This document shows, in pieces, positions 57,377 to 64,000 of a stretch of 64,000 nucleotides of DNA (its first letter is position 1; each line of letters begins with the position of its first letter). The notes beneath the pieces were generated by a model that searched no databases, had not been told where the DNA came from, and saw only the letters and a list, made by a program, of their open reading frames with translations. Where the stretch lies: positions 248,001 to 312,000 of the forward strand of contig NZ_CP175698.1 of NCBI RefSeq assembly GCF_046097095.1. The letters are read 5' to 3'. The stretch is from Natrinema sp046097095. GTDB taxonomy: Archaea > Halobacteriota > Halobacteria > Halobacteriales > Natrialbaceae. Made by a program: the position numbers and the translations under genes.

Positions 57377-59293
57377 TCAGGCTCGTTTCTGGATCTCCTC
57401 GCGGAGGAGTTCGCTCACGAGGTCGCCGTCGGCCTTCCCACGTAGCGCGCCCATGCACTCGCCCATGAGCCCCGAGAAGGCCTGCATGCCCTCGTCTTCG
57501 ACTTGCGCTTCGTTGCGCTCGACGACCTCGACGACGGCCTCGCGGACCTCCTCCTCGTCGGCCCCGCCGAGGCCGGCCTCCTCGGCCGCCTCCTCGGCGG
57601 TTCGATCAGGGTCCGTCGCGAGGGCCGTCAGGAGATCCGGCACGCCCTCGTTCGGTACGTCGCCGTCCTCGACCAGCTCGAGGACATCCATCAGGTGCTC
57701 GTCGGTCAGCGTATCGACCGGCACGTCGTCGCGCCGGAGTTCGGTCAGCGTCGACTCGAGCGTCGTCGCCGCGAGCGTCGGATCGACGCCGCCGGACGGG
57801 TCCGACGAGCCTCCGCTCGCGTCGCTCGCAGAGACGCCGTCGGCGACCACGTCCTCGAATAGTGGCATGTATTCGCCGTAGGCGACCTGCTCGGCCAGTC
57901 CCTCGCCGAGGTCGTACTCGTCCTGATAGCGCTCGACCTTCTCGGTCAGCAACTCGGGTTCGGGGACCTCGCTCGGATCCGGTTCGACGGGCGGCACGTC
58001 CGTCTCGGGGTACATCCGCGCCGCACCGGGTAGCGGCCGCAGATAGCGGGTCGTCCCGTCGTCGTTCGCGCCGCGGGTCTCTTCGGGGACGCCCTCGAGC
58101 GCGGTTCCCGCGCGCTCGGCCACGGCGTCGATCGCCGTCTCCGCGATGTCGGTGTCGGCGGCGACGATGGCGACGGCGTCCTCGGACTCCGCACCGACTG
58201 CATCTCGCAACTCCGCAACTTCCGCCTCCGTGACCCCGTAGGCCGGCAGTTCGTCGGTGTGGAAGATCCCGCCCGCGCCGTGGCGTTTCGCGTGATCGGA
58301 AAACTCGGTTCCCAGCCGGCGATCGGGGGCAATCTCTCGACCCACGAGGCCGTCGAAGCCGTACAGCGGAACGGCCATCACGGAGCCGCCCGAACTGAGC
58401 GCGCCGCCGATGACGCCGCTGTCGGTGTCCGCGAAGACCTCGGTCACGTCCCGTACCTCGCCGACCGAGGCCTCGCGCTCGACGAGTTCGTCTCGAATCT
58501 CGACGAGTTCGACCTGCCGGGCCACCTCGTTGCGGACGATGTCGTCGATGTCGTCGAGACTCTGGACGCCCTTGATCTCGACGCGTGCGCCCTCTTCGAT
58601 GGAGACGTTGACGTCCTGGCGGATCGTCCCCAGGCCGCGCTTGACCTTGCCCGTCGAGCGAAGCAGCATCCCGATCCGCTCGGCCGCCTCGAGGGCCTGT
58701 TCGGGCGTCGAGATGTCGGGACTGGTGCCGATTTCGACCAGCGGAATCCCCAGTCGATCGAGGCTGTAACGGACCCCGTCGTCTGTCTCCTCGACGCGCT
58801 GGGCGCTCTCCTCCTCCAAGAGCAGATCCTCGATCCCGACCGGGCCGTCGGCCGTCTCGATCTCGCCGTCGGTGGCGATCAGCGACGAGCGCTGGAAGCC
58901 CGTCGTGTTCGAGCCGTCGACGACGATTTTGCGCATCACGTGGGCCTGATCGACGGGGCTCATATCCATCAACTGGGCGACCTCGAGAGCCGTCTCGAGC
59001 GCCTCGTCGTCCAACTCGTGGGGTGGCTCGTCGTCCTCCTCGACGAGACAGGTCGTATCGTAGGCGAGGTACTCGAACTCGCGTTCGACCATGCTCTCTT
59101 CGACGGCGGCGTCGTCGAGTTCGCCCAGTTCGCTCCGGGTAGGGTGGAGATACCGGGTGAACGAGCGCACCGACTCCTCGGGCTCGCGGAGTTCGGTCGG
59201 ACACTGACAGAACAGCTTCGTCGCCGTATCGAGTTGCTGGTGGATCTCCAGCCCGGCGACGAGTCCGAGGGCCTCGTAATCGTACTCGGTCAT
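57377..59293 (-). CDS. gatE: Glutamyl-tRNA(Gln) amidotransferase subunit E
   Basis: GatE acts with GatD to convert Glu-tRNA(Gln) to Gln-tRNA(Gln) and is found only in archaea. The ATG at 59293 gives 638 residues starting MTEYDYEALGLVAGLEIHQQL. GatB-like motifs are present (LEIHQQLDTATKLFCQC, VDGSNTTGFQRSSLIATDG, VEIGTSPDISTPEQALEAAERIGMLLRSTGKVKRGLGTIRQDVNVSI), followed by the AspRS-like insertion and the tail domain. A low-complexity insert, SDASGGSSDPSGGVDP, lies near residues 490-505. Confidence 0.95.
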   Translation of the reverse strand: MTEYDYEALGLVAGLEIHQQLDTATKLFCQCPTELREPEESVRSFTRYLHPTRSELGELDDAAVEESMVEREFEYLAYDTTCLVEEDDEPPHELDDEALETALEVAQLMDMSPVDQAHVMRKIVVDGSNTTGFQRSSLIATDGEIETADGPVGIEDLLLEEESAQRVEETDDGVRYSLDRLGIPLVEIGTSPDISTPEQALEAAERIGMLLRSTGKVKRGLGTIRQDVNVSIEEGARVEIKGVQSLDDIDDIVRNEVARQVELVEIRDELVEREASVGEVRDVTEVFADTDSGVIGGALSSGGSVMAVPLYGFDGLVGREIAPDRRLGTEFSDHAKRHGAGGIFHTDELPAYGVTEAEVAELRDAVGAESEDAVAIVAADTDIAETAIDAVAERAGTALEGVPEETRGANDDGTTRYLRPLPGAARMYPETDVPPVEPDPSEVPEPELLTEKVERYQDEYDLGEGLAEQVAYGEYMPLFEDVVADGVSASDASGGSSDPSGGVDPTLAATTLESTLTELRRDDVPVDTLTDEHLMDVLELVEDGDVPNEGVPDLLTALATDPDRTAEEAAEEAGLGGADEEEVREAVVEVVERNEAQVEDEGMQAFSGLMGECMGALRGKADGDLVSELLREEIQKRA

Positions 59294-59388
59294 TGGCGGC
59301 CACTCGGAGGCGGAGGGGTAAAAAACCGTCCAGTCCGGGTCGCCCGCGGCGGATGCGGTGCCCGGGGTTCTCGCCACCTCGAGCGCGG

Positions 59389-60750
59389 TCAGTCGTCGGC
59401 GTCGACCGACTCGGTCGCCGACCGTGACCGCGAGCGGTTCGCATCCGCCGCGGCGACCGCTTCGAGTACCGTTTCCGGCGTCGCCTCTACCGCTCGCGTT
59501 CGACACGCGTCGTAGCGCGTTCGAGCGGCCGATCCAGCGAAGTTGCGCTCCGCCAACGGCCGCGTCTCGACGACGGCCAGCGCGTCCATCGCCTCGAGCG
59601 CGTCCAGCATGGGCTGGTCGTCCGCACCGAGGACGAGATCGGCCAGCACGGTCACGTCGGCCTCGCGAATCAGCCGCGCTCCCTCGGCTCGATCCTCGGC
59701 GGAACGCCGCGCAAACGGGTCGACTTCGATCGCCTCGACGCCGAGCGACCGGGCCGTCTCGGCCGCGGCGTCGCCGCTCGAGACCGGGCCGAGCGTCACC
59801 TCGACCCCCGCGGCCTCGAGTCTGGCGACGACGCCGGCAGCGGCGGCTCCGGTTCCCAGCACGTGAACCCGCTCTGGCAGCGACTCCCGCTCGTGCCCGC
59901 GGGCGTCCGCCAGCGCGGTCACCGTCTCGGCACCGGTCACCGGGTTCGGCGTGACCACCGCGTTCGCGTCGAAGGAGGCGGCGAGCGTCTCGCTGGTCAA
60001 CACCGTCGACGGCGCGCCGTCCTCGGCGACCCGCCCGCCGGAAAGCATCACCAGCCGATCGCAGTACCGCGCCGCCAGATCGAGGTCGTGGATCGCCGCG
60101 ACCACGGTCCGGCCCTCGTCGACCAGCTCGCGGACCAACTCGAGCGTTTCGACCTGATGGTTCACGTCGAGGCTCGCCGTCGGCTCGTCGAGCAGCATGA
60201 CCGGCGTCTCCTGAGCGATCGCCCGCGCGAGGACGACCCGCTGGCGCTGGCCGCCGCTGACCTCGTCGATCGGCCGGTCAGCCAGTTCGGCGGTGCGAGT
60301 CCGTTCTACGGCGCGCTCGACCGCGTTCCGGTCCTCGGACGTCGGCGACGAGAACCGCGAGCGGTGGGGGTGTCGCCCCATCTCGACCACGTCCCGAACC
60401 GGGAACGAAAACGACAGCGTCGTGTCCTGGGGGACGACCGAGACGAGCCGGCTCGAGCGTTTCGAGGAGACGTCGTGTACGTCGACCCCGTCGATCGTCA
60501 CCATCCCCGAATCGGGCTCGAGCGCCCCGCTGATAAGCCGAAGCAGAGTCGTCTTCCCGGCCCCGTTGGGGCCGACGATCCCGACGAACTCGCCGGGATC
60601 GACGGTGAGCGAAATTCCCTCGAGCACCTCGAGATCGCCGAACGCGAGCGAGCAGTCGGTGACGGTGATCGTCGCCGGATCGGGGCTCGATCGATCCTCG
60701 GTATCGGCACTGTCGTCGGTTCGGTCGCCGTCTCGGTCGAACTCGGTCAT
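59389..60750 (-). CDS. btuD: Cobalamin-type ABC importer ATP-binding protein with C-terminal extension
   Basis: The 453-residue protein has Walker A GPNGAGKTT (60-68), signature SGGQRQR (165-171), Walker B VMLLDEP (about 184-190), the FecCD-type switch AAIHDLDLAARYCDR. About 180 residues follow the ATPase (275-453), starting VHVLGTGAAAAGVVARLEAAGV, a dinucleotide-fold-like segment. Its start overlaps the btuC stop (ATGA at 60747-60750). With btuC and btuF it would import vitamin B12 or another corrinoid; a heme or siderophore role is not excluded. Confidence 0.9.
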   Translation of the reverse strand: MTEFDRDGDRTDDSADTEDRSSPDPATITVTDCSLAFGDLEVLEGISLTVDPGEFVGIVGPNGAGKTTLLRLISGALEPDSGMVTIDGVDVHDVSSKRSSRLVSVVPQDTTLSFSFPVRDVVEMGRHPHRSRFSSPTSEDRNAVERAVERTRTAELADRPIDEVSGGQRQRVVLARAIAQETPVMLLDEPTASLDVNHQVETLELVRELVDEGRTVVAAIHDLDLAARYCDRLVMLSGGRVAEDGAPSTVLTSETLAASFDANAVVTPNPVTGAETVTALADARGHERESLPERVHVLGTGAAAAGVVARLEAAGVEVTLGPVSSGDAAAETARSLGVEAIEVDPFARRSAEDRAEGARLIREADVTVLADLVLGADDQPMLDALEAMDALAVVETRPLAERNFAGSAARTRYDACRTRAVEATPETVLEAVAAADANRSRSRSATESVDADD

Positions 60751-61850
60751 ACGGCGTGTACCTCCCGACGGGTCAGCAGGAACAGGAAGAACGGTGCGCC
60801 GAGCGCCGCGGTGACGATGCCGACGGGAACTTCGGTCGGCCCGGCCGGCCACCGCGCGAGCGTGTCGGTGACGACCAGAAAGGAGGCACCTGCGAGGGCG
60901 CTCGTCGGAAACAGAACGCGGTGGTCCGGGCCGACCAGCAGCCGCATGATATGGGGGACGACGAGGCCAACGAAGCCGATAACGCCGGTGACGGCGACGC
61001 CGGCGGCGGTGACGATGCTCGCCAACGCGAGCAACAGCAGCTTGGTTCGCTCGACTTCGACGCCGAGGTGGCGTGCGTCCTCCTCGCCGAGCAAGAGCAC
61101 GTTGAGTTCGCGTGCGTATGCACCCAACACGAGCACGCCGAGGAGAGCGACGGGAAGCGCGAACTCAACGTCGCTCCATCCCTTATCTCGCAGACTCCCC
61201 ATCAGCCAGACGATCGCCGCTCTCAGTCCGTCGCCGCTATGGATGAGCATGTACGAGATCATGGCACCGAGAAACGCCTGGATAGCGACTCCCGCGAGTA
61301 ACAGCGTCGCAACCGGAGTGTGGCCGCCCTCGGTGGCGATCGCGTAGACGAAAAACGCGGTCACAAGTGCGCCGACGAACGCGGCGAGGTGGAGGCTATC
61401 GAATGGGACGAGCGCGGGAAAGGCGATCGCCGCGACTGCGCCGGCCGCGGCACCGGACGAGACGCCGATGATCGAGGGATCGGCGAGCGGATTCCGGAAG
61501 AATCCCTGCATCACCGTCCCCGCGGCGGCGAGCGCGAAGCCAACCGTCGCCGCGAGGACGATACGAGGAAGTCGCATCTGCGTTACGATGTACTGGTGTG
61601 TCTGTGGAACCTCAAACGAGAAGACGGACGCGTACTCAAGGCCGGGAACCGGAACGGACCAGCCGAGTACCGGCAGGGTCCTGGTTCCGAGCTCGAGGCC
61701 CGACGGGACGGCGATCGCGTTCAGGATCGCCATCGCGACCGTCAGGGGTTCGATTCGGACCGGTCCGAGCGCGGCGCTTCCCACGACGACGGTGACGAGC
61801 AGTACCCCGAGGCCCGTCGACCACACCGCTGTCCGGACCGGTCGGTCCAT
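60747..61850 (-). CDS. btuC: Cobalamin-type ABC importer permease (FecCD family)
   Basis: The 367-residue protein has about nine to ten helices with the FecCD signature: RLPRIVLAATVGFALAAAGTVMQGFFRNPLADPSIIGVSSGAAAGA, then VTGVIGFVGLVVPHIMRLLVGPDHR and the ATPase-contact LARWPAGPTEVPVGIVTAALGAPFFLFLL. A Shine-Dalgarno-like GAGGTTGAGG precedes the ATG at 61850. It is divergent from btuF, 61 bp away. Confidence 0.92.
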   Translation of the reverse strand: MDRPVRTAVWSTGLGVLLVTVVVGSAALGPVRIEPLTVAMAILNAIAVPSGLELGTRTLPVLGWSVPVPGLEYASVFSFEVPQTHQYIVTQMRLPRIVLAATVGFALAAAGTVMQGFFRNPLADPSIIGVSSGAAAGAVAAIAFPALVPFDSLHLAAFVGALVTAFFVYAIATEGGHTPVATLLLAGVAIQAFLGAMISYMLIHSGDGLRAAIVWLMGSLRDKGWSDVEFALPVALLGVLVLGAYARELNVLLLGEEDARHLGVEVERTKLLLLALASIVTAAGVAVTGVIGFVGLVVPHIMRLLVGPDHRVLFPTSALAGASFLVVTDTLARWPAGPTEVPVGIVTAALGAPFFLFLLTRREVHAV

Positions 61851-61911
61851 ATCCTCAACCTCGCTTGTAGTAGCCAAGTATTTGTTGAAGTAGGGTGCAC
61901 GTCGCCATACA

Positions 61912-63033
61912 ATGCGAACGCAATTGACCGTTTTGTTAGCCGTTTTACTGGCCGTTTCTGCGATCGGTCCCGCAGCAGTCACCGCGGGCGCTGCGACGGG
62001 GACCACTGTACAGGAGTCGGCCGCCCAGTGTGAGTATCCGCTTACGATCTCTGACGCGACCGGTGAGAACGTCACGATCGAGAGCGAACCCCAGTCCGTC
62101 GTGACGCTCTATCCGGGCGATGCACAACTCGCCTATTCGATCGGTGCCGAGGGGAAAGTCGTCGGGATGCCAGTCAGCAAGTACACCGAGTCGCTCGAGG
62201 CCGGTGACCGAACCGACATCACCACGGACGACGGCGTTACGCCCGTCGCCGAGAAGATCGTCTCGCTGAATCCGGATGTCGTCCTCGCCGCGAACATCGC
62301 CATGTACAATCAGGATCTCCTCGACACGCTCGAGAACGCCGGCATCACGGTCGTCGTCCTCGATACCGCGAACTCGTTCGACGACGTTCGCGAAAATGTC
62401 CGCGTGACCGGCGAGGTGATGGGCCACTGCGCGGGGGCCGAAGAGACGATCCAGTGGATGAACGAGCGACTCGAGGTCTTCGAGAACGCGCTCGAAAATG
62501 AGTCGAAACCGCTTGCGTACTACGCGAGCGGTCCGGGCGGTTCGACCTTCGGATCGAAGACGTTCCAGCACGACGTGCTCACCACGGCGGGACTCACGAA
62601 CCTCGCCGCGTCGACTGGCCAAACCAGCTGGGTACAGATGAATACGGAAGTCATCGTCAACGAAGATCCGAAATGGATCATCTACCCCGATAAGGAACAG
62701 TGGACCTCGCCACCGATGGCGGACAGCCTACAGGCGACGACGGCCATGCAGGAAGGTAACACGGTCGCCGTCAATGACAACGCGATGAGCCAGCCTGGAC
62801 CGAACGTGGTCTACGCAATCGAGGAAATTGTCAAGCAGGTTCACCCCGAGGTGTACGCCGAGATCGAAGCCGACCTCGAGGCCGTCGACGAGACGTACAG
62901 CGACGAGGGTAATTCGACGAGCAACGAATCGGCCGATGACAGCAGCACCGAGAACGCCATCCCCGGATTCAGTGTTCCCGCGGCTACCGTCGCCTTGCTG
63001 GCCGCCACCGGTTTCGTCGCCCGCCGACGATAG
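61912..63033 (+). CDS. btuF: Cobalamin-type substrate-binding protein with PGF-CTERM tail
   Basis: The 373-residue protein has a Sec-type signal peptide (VLLAVLLAVSAIGPAAVTAGA) and a BtuF/FepB-like domain: VVTLYPGDAQLAYSIGAEGKVVGMPVSK, LNPDVVLAANIAMYNQDLLDTLENAGITVV. The C-terminus is a Ser/Glu-rich linker, then IPGFSVPAATVALLAATGFVARRR: PGF motif, hydrophobic helix and arginines. That is the archaeosortase A signal, so the protein is probably anchored to a lipid. It is divergent from btuCD. Confidence 0.9.
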   Translation: MRTQLTVLLAVLLAVSAIGPAAVTAGAATGTTVQESAAQCEYPLTISDATGENVTIESEPQSVVTLYPGDAQLAYSIGAEGKVVGMPVSKYTESLEAGDRTDITTDDGVTPVAEKIVSLNPDVVLAANIAMYNQDLLDTLENAGITVVVLDTANSFDDVRENVRVTGEVMGHCAGAEETIQWMNERLEVFENALENESKPLAYYASGPGGSTFGSKTFQHDVLTTAGLTNLAASTGQTSWVQMNTEVIVNEDPKWIIYPDKEQWTSPPMADSLQATTAMQEGNTVAVNDNAMSQPGPNVVYAIEEIVKQVHPEVYAEIEADLEAVDETYSDEGNSTSNESADDSSTENAIPGFSVPAATVALLAATGFVARRR

Positions 63034-63124
63034 CCTCAAGCCGAACTTTCGCTAGCCGCCATTTCGTTCGAGCCACCGTCTCGCTTTGAAAAGCGTTTAC
63101 TCGCATGACCACTCAGGAAAACGC

Positions 63125-63406
63125 ATGGTCGAGAACGTCATCTGGCCCGCCTATCTCGATGCGACCCTCTCGAGGGCCGAGGGCCGACGCGTGTCGGAGG
63201 ACCTGGCGGTCGAGGAACCGACGGTCGACGAGATCGCGAAGGCCGTCCAGCAGATCGGGTACGACGCCACGATCGAGCGGGACAAGGCCTACTCGCGAGA
63301 GCACTGGGCCGACCGCGGCCGAGTCGTCGTTCGCGGGGCCGACGACTCGTCGAAAAACGACCTCGTACAAGCCGTCGCGGCGTACGTCGTCGCGATGCGC
63401 GAGTGA
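63125..63406 (+). CDS. srp19: Signal recognition particle 19 kDa protein
   Basis: SRP19 binds the 7S RNA and helps assemble the SRP. The 93-residue protein opens MVENVIWPAYLDATLSRAEG, the archaeal SRP19 start, and continues with ADLAVEEPTVDEI-like RRVSEDLAVEEPTVDEIAKAV and KNDLVQAVAAYV. Length is normal for archaea. It ends one base before the gar1 start. Confidence 0.94.
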   Translation: MVENVIWPAYLDATLSRAEGRRVSEDLAVEEPTVDEIAKAVQQIGYDATIERDKAYSREHWADRGRVVVRGADDSSKNDLVQAVAAYVVAMRE

Positions 63407-63407
63407 G

Positions 63408-63683
63408 ATGCGCCGGGTCGGCGCGGTCGTACGTACCGCACAGGGACTCGCCGTCTTACGCGCGGACGAGGCGGACGGCGATAGCGCGGGTGACGACGGC
63501 GGCGCGGACGCTATCGACGTCCACCGCGACGAGATCGGGACGCCGGTCCTCGACGACTCCCTTGAGGAGGTGGGCCGCGTCGTCGACGTCTTCGGGCCCG
63601 TTTCGCGGCCGTATCTGGCGGTGACGCCGGACGACGGCGTGCATCTGCCGTCGCTGGTCGGGTCGACGCTGTACGCGCGATAG
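63408..63683 (+). CDS. gar1: H/ACA RNA-protein component Gar1
   Basis: The 91-residue protein starts MRRVGAVVRTAQGLAVLRAD and has the Gar1 core IGTPVLDDSLEEVGRVVDVFGPVSRPYLAVTP. Gar1 joins Cbf5, Nop10 and L7Ae in RNA-guided pseudouridylation. An acidic Asp/Gly loop (residues 22-38) interrupts the beta barrel, a halophile feature. It follows srp19 by one base. Confidence 0.92.
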   Translation: MRRVGAVVRTAQGLAVLRADEADGDSAGDDGGADAIDVHRDEIGTPVLDDSLEEVGRVVDVFGPVSRPYLAVTPDDGVHLPSLVGSTLYAR

Positions 63684-63783
63684 CGCTCCCGTCATCTGCG
63701 ATGCCTCGGCGCGAAACGGCCGAAATCTTCGCTTTCAGGTCGGAGTGGAAAAACCAATAGGAGCGGGGTGCAAACGCCGCGTT

Positions 63784-64000
63784 ATGAACGACCGGACTCG
63801 GGTCCTTGCCGCCGTGGGATTGACGGTACTGCTGTTTCTCGGCGTCCAGCTCGGTTCACTGGCGCTGGTCGAACCCTTCGACGAATCCGGCCGACAGGCC
63901 GTCGAGAACCCACAGAATCCGGCTAACAGTTTCCTCTACGTCGGGCTCATGCTCGTCGCGACCGGGCTCATGCTCGCGGCGTTCAAATACGACCTCGATT
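63784..64000 (+). CDS. Presenilin-like intramembrane protease (N-terminal part)
   Basis: The ATG at 63784 opens a frame of 72 codons cut by the window edge. It begins MNDRTRVLAAVGLTVLLFLG and has a second helix, FLYVGLMLVATGLMLAAFKYD. That start and its place after srp19-gar1 match the haloarchaeal presenilin homologue (PSH) family. The catalytic aspartates would lie beyond the window, so the call rests on the N-terminus and gene order. Confidence 0.7.
   Translation, partial: MNDRTRVLAAVGLTVLLFLGVQLGSLALVEPFDESGRQAVENPQNPANSFLYVGLMLVATGLMLAAFKYDLD

Noticed and set aside
61851..61911. Cobalamin riboswitch between btuC and btuF
   Set aside because: The gap is only 61 bp, too short for a B12 riboswitch, and no B12 box is seen.

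Overview
This window is haloarchaeal chromosome, most like the Natrialba/Haloterrigena/Natrinema group. The evidence is high GC with strong GC3 bias, very acidic proteins, many leaderless genes with a TATA element 24-30 bp before the start codon, archaeal-only families (GatE, Orc1/Cdc6, S17e, Gar1, SRP19, HalOD1, PGF-CTERM, TrmB) and a 16S-tRNA-Ala-23S-5S rRNA operon driven by tandem archaeal promoters. The genus is an inference; the haloarchaeal assignment is not in doubt.

Layout. 0-3 kb: two divergent paralogous FAD-linked (BBE-type) oxidases. 3-7.2 kb: cofD (coenzyme F420), a TIM-barrel protein, a cupin, a CitG-like protein, a DUF447 protein and ribosomal protein S17e. 7.3-12.8 kb: small membrane proteins, aspartate-semialdehyde dehydrogenase, a HalOD1 protein, a universal stress protein, a 2-hydroxyacid dehydrogenase and a geranylgeranyl-reductase-like flavoprotein. 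12.8-18.7 kb: a respiratory island with heme-copper oxidase subunits III, I and II and a small partner protein, with a manganese catalase inside it. 19-25.5 kb: a winged-helix gene, then the complete rRNA operon on the minus strand with a terminator after 5S, inverted-repeat processing stems around 16S and 23S, and four promoter-like boxes upstream of 16S.

25.9-36.5 kb: two DUF457-type membrane hydrolases, a drug-type ABC exporter, hisD, an IscA/HesB protein, dodecin, an M48 protease, membrane proteins and a class V aminotransferase. 36.5-39.6 kb: small proteins, two universal stress proteins and an MscS channel. 39.7-48.6 kb: a sugar-uptake cluster made of a TrmB regulator, a Tat lipoprotein binding protein, two MalF/MalG-type permeases, a MalK-type ATPase, a Gfo/Idh/MocA dehydrogenase and a xylose-isomerase-like epimerase.

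50-52 kb: pterin/folate genes (MptE-like pyrophosphokinase and a dihydropteroate synthase with an extra C-terminal domain). 52.2-54.5 kb: orc1/cdc6 and an adjoining intergenic region with four origin-recognition-box-like repeats, which I read as a replication origin of the oriC1 type, plus an unusual CTAG-dense palindromic stretch. 54.5-59.3 kb: a TrmH-family RNA methyltransferase, a lipoprotein, a zinc-ribbon protein and gatE. 59.4-63.0 kb: the cobalamin-type ABC importer btuD-btuC with divergent btuF carrying a PGF-CTERM tail. 63.1 kb to the end: SRP19, Gar1 and the start of a presenilin-like protease.

Most of this is housekeeping DNA. I did not find an unmistakably new defence or mobile system. 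The items most worth a second look are the origin and its CTAG element, the unassigned sugar cluster with a motif shared between the regulator and transporter promoters, the CofD/CitG-like/DUF447 neighbourhood, the rearranged DHPS accessory domain, the BtuD C-terminal extension, and two non-coding stretches (18.75-19.1 kb) with hairpins and an 82-bp inverted repeat.
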